DNA of 64,000 nt from Marinobacter mangrovi (GTDB lineage Bacteria; Pseudomonadota; Gammaproteobacteria; Pseudomonadales; Oleiphilaceae). Every line of letters begins with the position of its first letter. The stretch's first letter is position 1. Location of the stretch: positions 1 to 64,000 of the forward strand of contig NZ_JAERVO010000002.1 of assembly GCF_016798325.1 (NCBI RefSeq), given 5' to 3'. The notes below the pieces were generated by a model that made no database searches, was not told the DNA's origin, and was given only the letters and a program-made list of their open reading frames with translations. The position numbers and the translations under genes were made by a program. Of the stretch, positions 6,900 to 15,092 are shown one piece after another.

Positions 6900-8123
6900 T
6901 CAAACGGGGGATGGCGCCCGGCGCCGAAGACGCCACAGGGCGAGCAGGGCGAAGGCAATCAACACCATGATGGCCGCCGTAAAGGTAATGCCGGCGTCCC
7001 GCAATCCAAATGCCTCGACGGCGAGCCCGAGGCTCACAATCGGTACCGAGATGGCCACGTAGGCAATCACGAACAGCAGCGAGGTCACCTCCGCCTTTTT
7101 CCCCGACGGGCTGGCGCCGGCCAACGCCGCGATACTGGCGGCAAAAATGGCGCCCTGGCCGGCACCGGCAATCAGCGCGGCGGCGATCAGTGCCAGCAGG
7201 GCGCTGCAGGCAATCGACAGCCCGAGCAGCCCGACGCCGACGAGCAGTGCCACGCAGGCCAGGGGCAGGCGCATCGAGTCCGGTATGCGACGCTGCACCG
7301 TCTGGCCGGCGAGGGAGGCGGCAAAGACGGTGAAGACCACCACGCCGATACCGGCCCGATTGGTCAGGCCCAGAACCTGACCCATGACCGCCGGAGCCAG
7401 CGAGGTAAACAGGCCAAGCACCGCGAAGCCGGCAAAGCAGCCCACGGCGGCCGGCAAGAACAGCGGGCGAACTTCCGGCGGCAACCCCAGGGGCTGGCGT
7501 CGCAATTGCAACCGGGGCGGCGGTGTCACGGTTTCGGGCAGCCGCCACAGCAGCACTGCGGCGACCAGGATCAAGGCCAGGTGCAGCAGGTAGGGGAGGT
7601 GAAGCGGCCAAAACGCATATTGGGAAAGGAGGCCCGAGATCAATGGCCCCATTCCCAGGCCGCCCATATTCGCGGCGCCGGCGGCCAGTGTTGCCCTGCC
7701 GCGTTGTTGCAGGGGCGCCAGCTCGATCACCGCGATGGTCGCCGTCGCAGTGAACAGGCCCGCAGAGATGCCTGACAGCAAGCGGGCCAGCAGCAGGACC
7801 GGGAGCGAGCCCTGGTACAGGAACAGCAGGGCGCTCAGGGCGGACGCGATCAGACCGGCGAAGAGTACCGGACGGCGCCCGACCTGGTCCGACCAGGGGC
7901 CGGTGGTCACCAGCGCGCCCAGAACACCCACGGCGTAGGTGGCAAAGATGATCGAGACGGTGAGATTGCTGAAGCCGAAGGCTTCCTGGTAGAGCGGATA
8001 CAGCGGCGCCGGCACGGTGGTGCCCGCCATGTTGATGGCGAATATCAGCGCCATCAACAGAAAATAATGCGATGGGAGTGGCTGCGACTCTGTGTCGTCG
8101 GTGTGTCTGTTATCGACGGGCAT
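6900..8123 (-). CDS. MFS family efflux transporter
   Basis: The 407-residue protein has twelve hydrophobic segments and the MFS motif GPWSDQVGRRP between helices 2 and 3. The composition and the divergent LysR neighbour resemble drug or metabolite exporters of the DHA1 type. It is the first gene of a two-gene minus-strand operon ending with the alpha/beta hydrolase. The start at 8123 gives a short polar N-terminus before helix 1, as usual. The 147-bp divergent region (8124-8270) contains the palindrome CTACC-N5-GGTAG at 8221-8235 and another overlapping the LysR start. Confidence 0.85.
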   Translation of the reverse strand: MPVDNRHTDDTESQPLPSHYFLLMALIFAINMAGTTVPAPLYPLYQEAFGFSNLTVSIIFATYAVGVLGALVTTGPWSDQVGRRPVLFAGLIASALSALLFLYQGSLPVLLLARLLSGISAGLFTATATIAVIELAPLQQRGRATLAAGAANMGGLGMGPLISGLLSQYAFWPLHLPYLLHLALILVAAVLLWRLPETVTPPPRLQLRRQPLGLPPEVRPLFLPAAVGCFAGFAVLGLFTSLAPAVMGQVLGLTNRAGIGVVVFTVFAASLAGQTVQRRIPDSMRLPLACVALLVGVGLLGLSIACSALLALIAAALIAGAGQGAIFAASIAALAGASPSGKKAEVTSLLFVIAYVAISVPIVSLGLAVEAFGLRDAGITFTAAIMVLIAFALLALWRLRRRAPSPV

Positions 8124-8257
8124 ACGGCCTGTTTCCTGTCAGGAGATCATCGTTGGTTCGATGGTCTGGTGTGCCACCGGTCAGGTGGCTGTTCGGGTGA
8201 GGTGAAGTGTCACCGATGCGCTACCTTGCCGGTAGACGGCTGACGGGAAAGACTGTT

Positions 8258-8272
8258 ATACATCTGGTGTAT
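8258..8272. promoter_or_regulatory. LysR-type palindrome ATACA-N5-TGTAT overlapping the regulator start
   Basis: The arms ATACA (8258-8262) and TGTAT (8268-8272) are inverted around five bases, in the T-N11-A layout of LysR boxes. The right arm includes the first bases of the LysR start codon, which would suit autorepression. Confidence 0.45.
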
Positions 8273-9209
8273 GAGCGAACTGAATAGTCTGACAATAGAC
8301 CGTATAGAGCTGATGCGGACATTCGTACGGATCGTCGATAGCGGCAGTCTCTCGGCGGCTGCCCGGCAGCTCGGCACGACCCAGCCCACCATCAGCCGCC
8401 GCCTGAAGACCCTGGAGAAACTGCTGGGAACCGAGCTGATCCTGCGCAGTACCCACGGCCGGAAGCTGACCGATGATGGTGAGCGCTGCTATGCCCACGC
8501 GAGAACGCTGATCGAGCAGTGGTCCGAGCTTGAAGACGGCCTGCGGGGTGCTGGAGAGGAACCGATGGGGCGCCTGCGGGTGCGCGCTCCCCATGCCTTT
8601 GGCCAGGATCAAATGATCCGGCCACTGAGCCGTTACCTGCAACGCTATCCCAGGGTGTCCATCGACTGGATGCTGAACGATCATTCGCCCGATTTTATCG
8701 CCGACAACATCGACTGCGCGATCCATGTGGGCAGCGTGACGGACCCGTCGGTGATCGCGGTCCTGCTGGCGGAGGTGCCGCGTATTGTGGTTGCGGCGCC
8801 GGGGTTGCTCGAGCAATCCCCGCCCATAGAACAGGTGCGGGACCTGGAACGGCTTCCCTGGGTTGCCTTGAGCACCTATTACCGCAACGAGGTGACCCTG
8901 GTCGATCGGCGGGCTGACCGCTCACAGCAACTCAATATCCGGCCCCGGGTCAGTACCGACAGCCTCTATGCCCTGCGCCAGAGTGCGCTCGAAGGATTGG
9001 GGGTCGCGATCGTGTCGACGTGGATTGTGCAGGAAGACCTGGAGGCCGGGCGCCTTGTCCGTATCCAGCCCCAGTGGTGTGCGCATCCGCTGCCCATTTA
9101 TCTGCTGTACCCCTACGCCGCCTATTACCCGGCCCGGCTGCGCACCTTTATCGACCTGATGCGCGAGGTCATGCCAACGATGGCGGGCACACGCCCACCG
9201 GGTGTGTAG
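8271..9209 (+). CDS. LysR-family transcriptional regulator
   Basis: This 312-residue protein has the LysR winged helix at residues 10-70 (FVRIVDSGSLSAAARQLG and TQPTISRRLKTLE) and a periplasmic-binding-like effector domain to the end. It is divergent from the MFS/hydrolase operon, so it most likely controls that operon in response to a small effector. The start ATG 8271 lies within a LysR-type palindrome. It converges on another LysR gene across a 9-bp-stem hairpin. Confidence 0.9.
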   Translation: MSELNSLTIDRIELMRTFVRIVDSGSLSAAARQLGTTQPTISRRLKTLEKLLGTELILRSTHGRKLTDDGERCYAHARTLIEQWSELEDGLRGAGEEPMGRLRVRAPHAFGQDQMIRPLSRYLQRYPRVSIDWMLNDHSPDFIADNIDCAIHVGSVTDPSVIAVLLAEVPRIVVAAPGLLEQSPPIEQVRDLERLPWVALSTYYRNEVTLVDRRADRSQQLNIRPRVSTDSLYALRQSALEGLGVAIVSTWIVQEDLEAGRLVRIQPQWCAHPLPIYLLYPYAAYYPARLRTFIDLMREVMPTMAGTRPPGV

Positions 9210-9223
9210 AGGCGGTTTTTGGC

Positions 9224-9257
9224 AAGAAGCCAATCATCGAGTGACGACTGGCTTCTT
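9224..9257. terminator. Hairpin between two convergent LysR genes
   Basis: AAGAAGCCA (9224-9232) and TGGCTTCTT (9249-9257) are perfect 9-bp arms. They occupy the gap between the two convergent stops, and the right arm overlaps the TAA of the minus-strand gene. There is no T-run, so it is a weak bidirectional terminator at best. Confidence 0.4.
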
Positions 9258-10191
9258 ACCCCTGCGCGATGTCCAGAACCTGATGACGAAACCATTGGTG
9301 AGCCGGGTCGTCCTTCATGCGTGGGTGCCATAACGCGTAAAGCTCAATGGCTTCCATCTCGAGCGGCGGCGTAAACAAATCCAGCGTTGACTCGAAACGG
9401 CGTAGAAACCGGCCGGGCAACGTACAGAGGTGATCGCTGTTGGCGATGATCGCGGGAGCGAGCGCGTAGCTCTGTACGGAAAGGCTGACTCGTCGGGAAC
9501 GACCCAGTTCGTCAAGGGAGCGATCCACGCTACCCGCATAGCCATGGCCGCTGTTTGACACCACGACGTGTTCGTAGCGGCAGAACTCGTCCAGCGAGAT
9601 CGGGTGAGTGCCTCGAGGGTGATGGCGGCGCTGGGCGGTGACGAACCGATCCGTAAACAGCTTTCGAGCGATCAGCCCTTCATCCGCCATACCAGGCGAT
9701 CCGATGACCAGGTCGATGTCGCCCCGGTCGAGCTTTTGCGCCATGGTCTCTGGATCGGGCAGTACGAACGTCGTCCGGATGTTCGGTGCCGTGCGGGTTA
9801 GAGCGGGGACCAGGTCCGGCCCCAGCATGATCGCCGGGTTGTCATAGCCGGCGATGACAAATTCGCGGTTGCTTTCAGCCGGGTTGAACGTTGGAGCATG
9901 GCCAACGAAATCGCGCAGATCGCTCAGCAGTTGGGGCAGCGTTCTCCCCAGCTCCTCGGCGCGAGGCGTCGGCACCACACCGCGGCCAGCCACCGGGACA
10001 AACAGCTGATCATCAAAGAGCCTGCGCAGACGGGTCAGCCGTCCGGAAAGAGCTGGCTGCGTGATACTGAGCCTTTCTGCGGCGTGGCTGACATTGCGTT
10101 CCTCCATCAGGGCTTCGAACGCTTTCAACAGGCCAATATCCATTTCATTCAGGCGATCGGGCATGTCGATGCTCTCTCCGTTTGTGGCCAT
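9256..10191 (-). CDS. LysR-family transcriptional regulator (NodD-like branch)
   Basis: The HTH covers residues 18-78 (FEALMEERNVSHAAERLSI and TQPALSGRLTRLRRLF). The effector-binding domain follows, with the FxPDPE and DLVIGSPG segments usual in the NodD/PcaQ-like branch. The translated start at 10191 (MATNGES) is possible, but the methionine at residue 10 (MPDRLNEMD) fits the family better. It is divergent from the metallo-beta-lactamase-fold gene at 10315, its probable target. Confidence 0.88.
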   Translation of the reverse strand: MATNGESIDMPDRLNEMDIGLLKAFEALMEERNVSHAAERLSITQPALSGRLTRLRRLFDDQLFVPVAGRGVVPTPRAEELGRTLPQLLSDLRDFVGHAPTFNPAESNREFVIAGYDNPAIMLGPDLVPALTRTAPNIRTTFVLPDPETMAQKLDRGDIDLVIGSPGMADEGLIARKLFTDRFVTAQRRHHPRGTHPISLDEFCRYEHVVVSNSGHGYAGSVDRSLDELGRSRRVSLSVQSYALAPAIIANSDHLCTLPGRFLRRFESTLDLFTPPLEMEAIELYALWHPRMKDDPAHQWFRHQVLDIAQG

Positions 10192-10314
10192 GACAGGCCC
10201 GTCCTGAGGCTATCAATCCAGGTGATGCAAGGTATAACGCGGGTTGTTTTCTCAGCAAGCTCAGTCGTCTCTATGATCGGTTGCTGACATGCACCCAAAT
10301 CAGGAAACGGAAAA

Positions 10315-11289
10315 ATGGTAGTACGTTCGTTCATGCTTCTCACATTGGTGTTGGGCCTTTTTGCAACCGGGTCGGTTTTTGCGACGGAACCATTTTCGCC
10401 GGGAATAGCGCAGCAACGCCAAGGTGTCAACACCTACGCTTTCAAAATCGGTGATGTTCGCGTCACGGCATTGTCGGATGGCTCAGTGCCTCAGGACCTT
10501 CACAAGCTCCTGCATGGTCTCTCCGATGACGGGATTGATTCACGACTGGCGTATGCGTACCAGAGCAACCCGGTCGAAGTGTCAATCAATGCATTCCTGC
10601 TGGAGATCGGCGACAGACTTGCTCTTGTGGATACCGGTTCCGGTGAGCTGTTCGGCCCCGGTTTCGGAGGCAACCTGATTGATAGCCTGCATTCCGCGGG
10701 ATTCAAGGCCGATGACGTGACGGATATTCTGCTCACTCATGTCCATTCCGATCACATGGGCGGGCTCACCCGAGAGGGTCAGATGGTCTTTCGTAACGCG
10801 ACCGTTCATGTCGGCAAGCCGGATATGGACTTCTTTCTGGATCGCAAGAACGCGGAGCGGTCCGGCTATGACATGCACTACTTCAACCAGGCCATCCAGA
10901 TCATGACGCCCTATGTGGATGCCGGGAAAATTAATGCCTTCGACAAGAGCACCGAAATCCTTCCCGGGGTCACCGCCGTTTTGCATCCGGGGCATACCCC
11001 GGGCAGCGCGTTCTTCAGGTTGGAGAGCAAAGGGCAGAGCGTGACATTCATTGGCGACATCATTCATGTGGCCGCGGTGCAGTTCCCGGATCCCTCGGTG
11101 ACTATTGCCTACGATGTCGATCCGGATAAGGCCATTGCCGTGCGCTCCAAAGCGTTCTCAACTTTCGCCAAGCAGTCTGAATTGGTCGCTGTGCCCCATA
11201 TGCCCTTTCCGGGTGTTGGCCACATTCGAAAAGCACGGGAAGGCTACGATTGGGTGCCCATCAATTATGGCAACCGTGATTCCAGGTAG
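10315..11289 (+). CDS. Secreted metallo-beta-lactamase-fold hydrolase
   Basis: The 324-residue protein begins with a signal peptide ending GSVFA, so the mature enzyme should be periplasmic. The zinc motif HVHSDHMGG is the HxHxDH signature, supported by HPGHTPGS and IGDIIH. The layout resembles the lactonase/AttM-like branch of the superfamily, and quorum-quenching or other lactone hydrolysis is possible but unproven. ATG 10315 follows AGGAAACGG. The divergent LysR gene probably regulates it. Confidence 0.85.
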   Translation: MVVRSFMLLTLVLGLFATGSVFATEPFSPGIAQQRQGVNTYAFKIGDVRVTALSDGSVPQDLHKLLHGLSDDGIDSRLAYAYQSNPVEVSINAFLLEIGDRLALVDTGSGELFGPGFGGNLIDSLHSAGFKADDVTDILLTHVHSDHMGGLTREGQMVFRNATVHVGKPDMDFFLDRKNAERSGYDMHYFNQAIQIMTPYVDAGKINAFDKSTEILPGVTAVLHPGHTPGSAFFRLESKGQSVTFIGDIIHVAAVQFPDPSVTIAYDVDPDKAIAVRSKAFSTFAKQSELVAVPHMPFPGVGHIRKAREGYDWVPINYGNRDSR

Positions 11290-11394
11290 TCGATCGAACC
11301 GGATTCCCCTGTTTGGCGGGGGACATCCAGGACGCCGGGTCATCTGACCCGGCGTCGGATGGAGCAACTCCGGGCGGCAACCCCGGCGAAGCCA

Positions 11395-11544
11395 TCATGC
11401 CCGAATCCCTGCCGCCTTGGGGGTGTTGGGGCGGTCTTTGAGGTCGACCAGCGGTGCGGTGAAAGGTTGACCGTTCTTCGTGATGACATGCCAGAAGGTT
11501 CCCGTGACGATCACACTCTCGTGGTCGGATACGTGAGGCGTCAT
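11395..11544 (-). CDS. Possible 49-residue protein or C-terminal gene remnant
   Basis: A minus-strand frame from ATG 11544 to TGA 11395 reads MTPHVSDHESVIVTG...and ends PKAAGIRA. The internal strand-like run VIVTGTFWHVITKNG looks protein-like, but there is no good ribosome site and no family I know. It may be the tail of a decayed gene between the metallo-hydrolase and GST genes. Confidence 0.25.
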   Translation of the reverse strand: MTPHVSDHESVIVTGTFWHVITKNGQPFTAPLVDLKDRPNTPKAAGIRA

Positions 11545-11588
11545 CACGTCAGATGTGGTCTCTGTGGGAAACCCGGACCAGCGGTTAT

Positions 11589-12173
11589 TCAGCTTAGACC
11601 TTCTTCATCAAGTGCACGGGCTACGGAGGGCAATCGCTTCATGCGTGAATAATAGCGTTGCAGCCCTTGCGAGAGTTCGAGCCCCGTTCTCGACGATGCC
11701 ATCAGGATCCAGAAAAGGTAGAAATCGGCAATCGTAAGCTGCTCGCCTATGAGATAGTTTTTATCGCCCAGTTGGTGGTCTAGCAGGGAGAACGCTTTTG
11801 CCAGCTTTTCTCGAGCCCGCTCTTTTTCCGTATCCGGAAAGTTCCTGAAGAAGGGGGCATAGCTGCCATGGATTTCGGAAGACATAAAAGCCAGTGCTTC
11901 CAACGTTCGCCATCTTAAGAGGTTTGTTTGGGGAAGAAGCTTGCCGCTGATCTCCGCAATATATTGAAGGATAACCATATTCTCCGTGAGTATTTCTCCA
12001 TCGTCGAGCTCAAGGGCCGGGATGTAGCCTTTGGGGTTGATTGACAGAAAATCACGGTGGTCTTCGGTTTGTTTCTCAGGGGTAATGCTGATCAGCGTGT
12101 AGTCCAGGCCCGCTTCGATAAGTGCCATATGATCGGCAAGGCTGCAGGCGCCCGGGAAGTAGTAAAGAATCAT
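11589..12173 (-). CDS. Glutathione S-transferase
   Basis: The N-terminal thioredoxin-like half begins MILYYFPGACSLADHMALIE, with a beta-class-like CS motif, the cis-proline loop PKGYIPALELDDG and LTEN for glutathione binding. The C-terminal helical half contains the TIADFYLF N-capping box. From ATG 12173 it is 194 residues, the usual size. I prefer this start to 12185 because GGAG lies 6 bases before it. It is divergent from the HxlR regulator at 12297, which probably senses an electrophile or thiol stress and controls it (inference). Confidence 0.88.
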   Translation of the reverse strand: MILYYFPGACSLADHMALIEAGLDYTLISITPEKQTEDHRDFLSINPKGYIPALELDDGEILTENMVILQYIAEISGKLLPQTNLLRWRTLEALAFMSSEIHGSYAPFFRNFPDTEKERAREKLAKAFSLLDHQLGDKNYLIGEQLTIADFYLFWILMASSRTGLELSQGLQRYYSRMKRLPSVARALDEEGLS

Positions 12174-12296
12174 CGTGGTCTCCATATCATGGTCGTCGTC
12201 CCCATCGGTTCAATTTGAGGACGCTTCGTGAGTGGGAAGCTCAAACGTATGGAGAGCCATAAATCCCGTCAAAGCATATATTTAGGAGTAAGTCAG

Positions 12297-12668
12297 ATGA
12301 ATATGACTACCTCAAAAGCGGGTGCTGAATGCAACGGTATAAAAGAAATGCTCAGCCGGGTCGGAGAGAGATGGACCGTTCAAGTGGTGGCGACCCTTCA
12401 TACCGGCCCGCAACGCTTTAACGAGATCGTGCGGAAGGTTAATGGCATCTCACAACAGATGCTGACGAGAACGCTTAAATCCCTGGAGCGTGATGGCCTC
12501 CTGGATCGAGTCGTTCTTACAGGCTCGCCACCCGGGGTCGAATATTCCCTCACTTCACTCGGCTATTCCTTGGCCGAGCACTTGCGGCAACTGGCCGAAT
12601 GGACGATCACGCATCAGGAAAGGATCGAGAGGAATCGTCTTCAGTACGACAACTGCGGGCAGGCGTAG
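12297..12668 (+). CDS. HxlR-family transcriptional regulator
   Basis: The 123-residue winged helix has the HxlR hallmarks: Cys near residue 13, LSRVGERWTVQVVATLHTGPQRFNEI, the GISQQMLTRTLKSLERDGLL recognition region and a C-terminal dimerisation helix ending AEWTITHQERIE. ATG 12297 follows TAGGAG; an upstream in-frame start at 12228 lacks a ribosome site. It is divergent from the GST gene. HxlR proteins often respond to aldehydes, quinones or other electrophiles. Confidence 0.85.
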   Translation: MNMTTSKAGAECNGIKEMLSRVGERWTVQVVATLHTGPQRFNEIVRKVNGISQQMLTRTLKSLERDGLLDRVVLTGSPPGVEYSLTSLGYSLAEHLRQLAEWTITHQERIERNRLQYDNCGQA

Positions 12669-12868
12669 CTGGGCTCGTTGACCAGGGGCCAAGACTGCAG
12701 AACTGGGGCGGATTTGTTTTTCACCAAAGGCGTCACTTCGTCGTTGCCCCCGCCTGTCCCTCCCTCCAGCTGAATTCCACCTGAACCCCAACATCTGTCG
12801 GGTACCGACGTGTTCCGGACATCGTTATGTTTGGCGGAATAACGAATGCTGTCAGGGAATACTCGAGA

Positions 12869-14692
12869 ATGTTGTTGTCGCAAGCGTGGTTCAGGGGTTT
12901 TTACGTGGTGTTGTTGGCCGCGGTATTGAGTGCGTGTGGCGGTGGTGGATCGGGCGGCTCGTCGGATGCGTCCACGTCGACCCCGCAAGCTGCACCGACC
13001 GTGAGTTTTAGCATTGAGTCGGTCAAGACTTTCCGGTTTGACTGGGCGGATGTGGCGGGTGCGACGGAGTACCGGTTGCTGGAAAATCCGGACGGCATGT
13101 CCGGGTTTACGCAGGTGGGCGCGGCGATCGAGCCTGGCACGGAGACGCTGGGGCTGACGGTGCCGCTGTATGCCCGGGTCAATGCGCAGTACATCCTGCA
13201 GGCCTGTAATGCCGGGGGATGTGTGGATTCGGACACGCTGTCGGTCAGTGGTCACCTGGTGTCAGGGATTGGCTATGTCAAGGCGAGTAATACCGATGCC
13301 GGTGATCTCTTTGGCGTTGCGGTCAGCTTGAGCGCGGATGGCACCACGCTGGCGGTGGGCGCCTATTTTGAGGACAGCGCAGCGAAAGGCGTGAATCAGG
13401 ATCAGGACGACAACTCGGCCGATAACTCCGGTGCCGTGTATGTGTTTGCGCGCGAAGCCGGCACCTGGTCGCAGCAAGCCTATCTGAAGGCCTCGAATAC
13501 GGACGCCGGTGATGGCTTTGGCTACGCGGTCAGTTTGAGTGCGGATGGCGCCACACTGGCGGTTAGCGCGATGGGTGAGGCCAGCGCTGCGCAGGGCGTG
13601 AATCAGGATCAGGACGACAACTCGGCCGATGACGCCGGTGCTGTCTACGTGTTTACCCGGGAATCCGGCACCTGGTCCCAGCAGGCCTACCTGAAAGCCA
13701 GCAATGCGGATGCCTCCGATGCCTTTGGCAATTCGGTCAGTCTGAGTGCGGATGGCAGTACGCTGGCGGTCGGGGCCTTTCATGAGCGCAGTGCCGATCG
13801 CGGTGTGAACGCGGATGGGAGTGACAACTCGGCCGCCGAAGCGGGCGCCGCGTACGTCTTTATCCGTGATGGCGACACATGGTCTCAGCAGGACTACCTG
13901 AAGCCCAGCAATATGGATGCCCATGATGCCTTCGGCGCGGCTGTCAGTCTGAGTGCGGATGGCAATACGCTGGCGGTTGGAGCGGAGCAGGAGGCCAGCG
14001 CTGATCGAGGCGTGAATGCCGATCAGAGCGACAATTCGGCCGAGAGGGCCGGTGCCGTGTATGTGTTTGTCCGCGAGGCCGACACCTGGTCGCAGCAGGC
14101 TTATCTCAAGGCCAGCAATGCGGATACCTACGATTACTATGGCACGGCGGTTAGCCTGAGTGCGGATGGCAACACGCTGGCAGTTGGTGCGAATTGGGAA
14201 GATGGCGGCACGACCGGTGTGAATGCTGATGAGAGCGACAATTCCGCTGACTCATCGGGCGCCGTGTACGTCTTTATCCGTGATGGCGACACATGGACCC
14301 AGCAGGCCTACCTGAAGGCGAGTAATACGGACGCCGATGACGAATTTGGCGATGCGATCAGTTTGAGTGCGGATGGCGACACACTGGCGGTCGGGGCGAA
14401 TCAAGAGGCCAGCGTCGCGACAGGCGTTGATAACGACCAGAACGACAACTCGGCCCACTATGCTGGCGCCGTGTACGTCTTTACCCGAGAAGCGGGCACC
14501 TGGTCGCAGCAGGTTTACCTGAAGGCGAGCAATACGGATGCGGGGGATTCCTTTGGCAGGGCGGTCAGCCTGAATTCGGATGGCACCACGCTGGCGGTAG
14601 GCGCGTACAGTGAAAGCAGCGCCACGACGGGCGTGAATGACGACCAGAGCGATAACTCGGCAGGCGGAGCCGGTGCGGCTTATCTGTTCTGA
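12869..14692 (+). CDS. FG-GAP/integrin-alpha-like repeat lipoprotein
   Basis: From ATG 12869 the 607-residue protein starts with a lipoprotein signal (LLAAVLSAC, acylated Cys23) and a Gly/Ser-rich linker. A fibronectin-III-like domain follows (about residues 40-125). Then come seven tandem 69-residue repeats of the pattern YLKASNTDAGDxFGxAVSLS, ADGxTLAVGA, GVNxDQxDNSA, GAVYVFxREAGTWSQQ. The D-x-D-x-D-rich loops suit calcium binding, as in FG-GAP beta-propellers; seven repeats match a seven-bladed propeller. It is probably outer-membrane anchored and surface exposed, for adhesion or carbohydrate binding (inference). A strong terminator follows. Confidence 0.82.
   Translation: MLLSQAWFRGFYVVLLAAVLSACGGGGSGGSSDASTSTPQAAPTVSFSIESVKTFRFDWADVAGATEYRLLENPDGMSGFTQVGAAIEPGTETLGLTVPLYARVNAQYILQACNAGGCVDSDTLSVSGHLVSGIGYVKASNTDAGDLFGVAVSLSADGTTLAVGAYFEDSAAKGVNQDQDDNSADNSGAVYVFAREAGTWSQQAYLKASNTDAGDGFGYAVSLSADGATLAVSAMGEASAAQGVNQDQDDNSADDAGAVYVFTRESGTWSQQAYLKASNADASDAFGNSVSLSADGSTLAVGAFHERSADRGVNADGSDNSAAEAGAAYVFIRDGDTWSQQDYLKPSNMDAHDAFGAAVSLSADGNTLAVGAEQEASADRGVNADQSDNSAERAGAVYVFVREADTWSQQAYLKASNADTYDYYGTAVSLSADGNTLAVGANWEDGGTTGVNADESDNSADSSGAVYVFIRDGDTWTQQAYLKASNTDADDEFGDAISLSADGDTLAVGANQEASVATGVDNDQNDNSAHYAGAVYVFTREAGTWSQQVYLKASNTDAGDSFGRAVSLNSDGTTLAVGAYSESSATTGVNDDQSDNSAGGAGAAYLF
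13271..14692 (+). repeat. Seven tandem 207-bp coding repeats
   Basis: Seven copies of a 69-codon unit lie head to tail; the last is shortened by about 10 codons. Conservation is visible at DNA level, for instance AGTGCGGATGGC recurring at the same phase. This makes the tract prone to slippage or recombination. Confidence 0.85.
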
Positions 14693-14753
14693 AAATGGGG
14701 TAGGCCCGGTAGCGGCTGCCCGGTAGCAATGAGTCTGACTCGGGAAAACTTTG

Positions 14754-14783
14754 GCCCTCACGCTTTGCGTTGAGGGCTTTTTT
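14754..14783 (+). terminator. Intrinsic terminator of the FG-GAP lipoprotein gene
   Basis: GCCCTCA (14754-14760) pairs with TGAGGGC (14771-14777), extended by CGC/GCG inside. TTTTTT follows. Confidence 0.85.
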
Positions 14784-14826
14784 GTGGGCCATGAGTGGGC
14801 TCGGGTTGCTGGCCCCCATGCGCCTT

Positions 14827-14990
14827 TTACAGGCAGGTACCGGCACCTTTACCCTTCCCGGAGATCATGGCGCGTTCGCCTGTGGTGAGCTCCACGGCAA
14901 ACATGAAGCGGTTACTGGAGGCGGCATTTACCACCAGCGCCCGGTGGCGGTTCGCATCAACAATGAGGGAAAGTGGGTCTATGATGTCAT
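14827..14990 (-). pseudogene. Fragment of an NHL/SMP-30-like beta-propeller gene
   Basis: The minus-strand frame reads PLSLIVDANRHRALVVNA and FMFAVELTTGERAMISG before a TAA at 14827. This is the pattern of one blade of propeller proteins (VDxANNRALV...AVDLxTGxRTxISG). The upstream end runs into unrelated sequence and no start is evident, so I read it as a relic. The call is tentative. Confidence 0.35.
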
Positions 14991-15092
14991 GACGATGTGT
15001 TGACTGCGCCAGTTCAGGAACGTCGTATCGCTGGACAACAAAAACAGGGTGGCCGATCTCCGGGCCGCCAACCGCGAGATAAGGAGAACGTG

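Noticed and set aside
13271-14692. Direct repeats that could be mistaken for a CRISPR-like array
   Set aside because: The period is 207 bp, the repeats are in frame and they encode propeller blades.
14770-15003. 77-codon plus-strand frame beginning MRAFLWAM
   Set aside because: It starts inside the terminator of the FG-GAP gene, lacks a ribosome site and overlaps the more protein-like minus-strand propeller relic.
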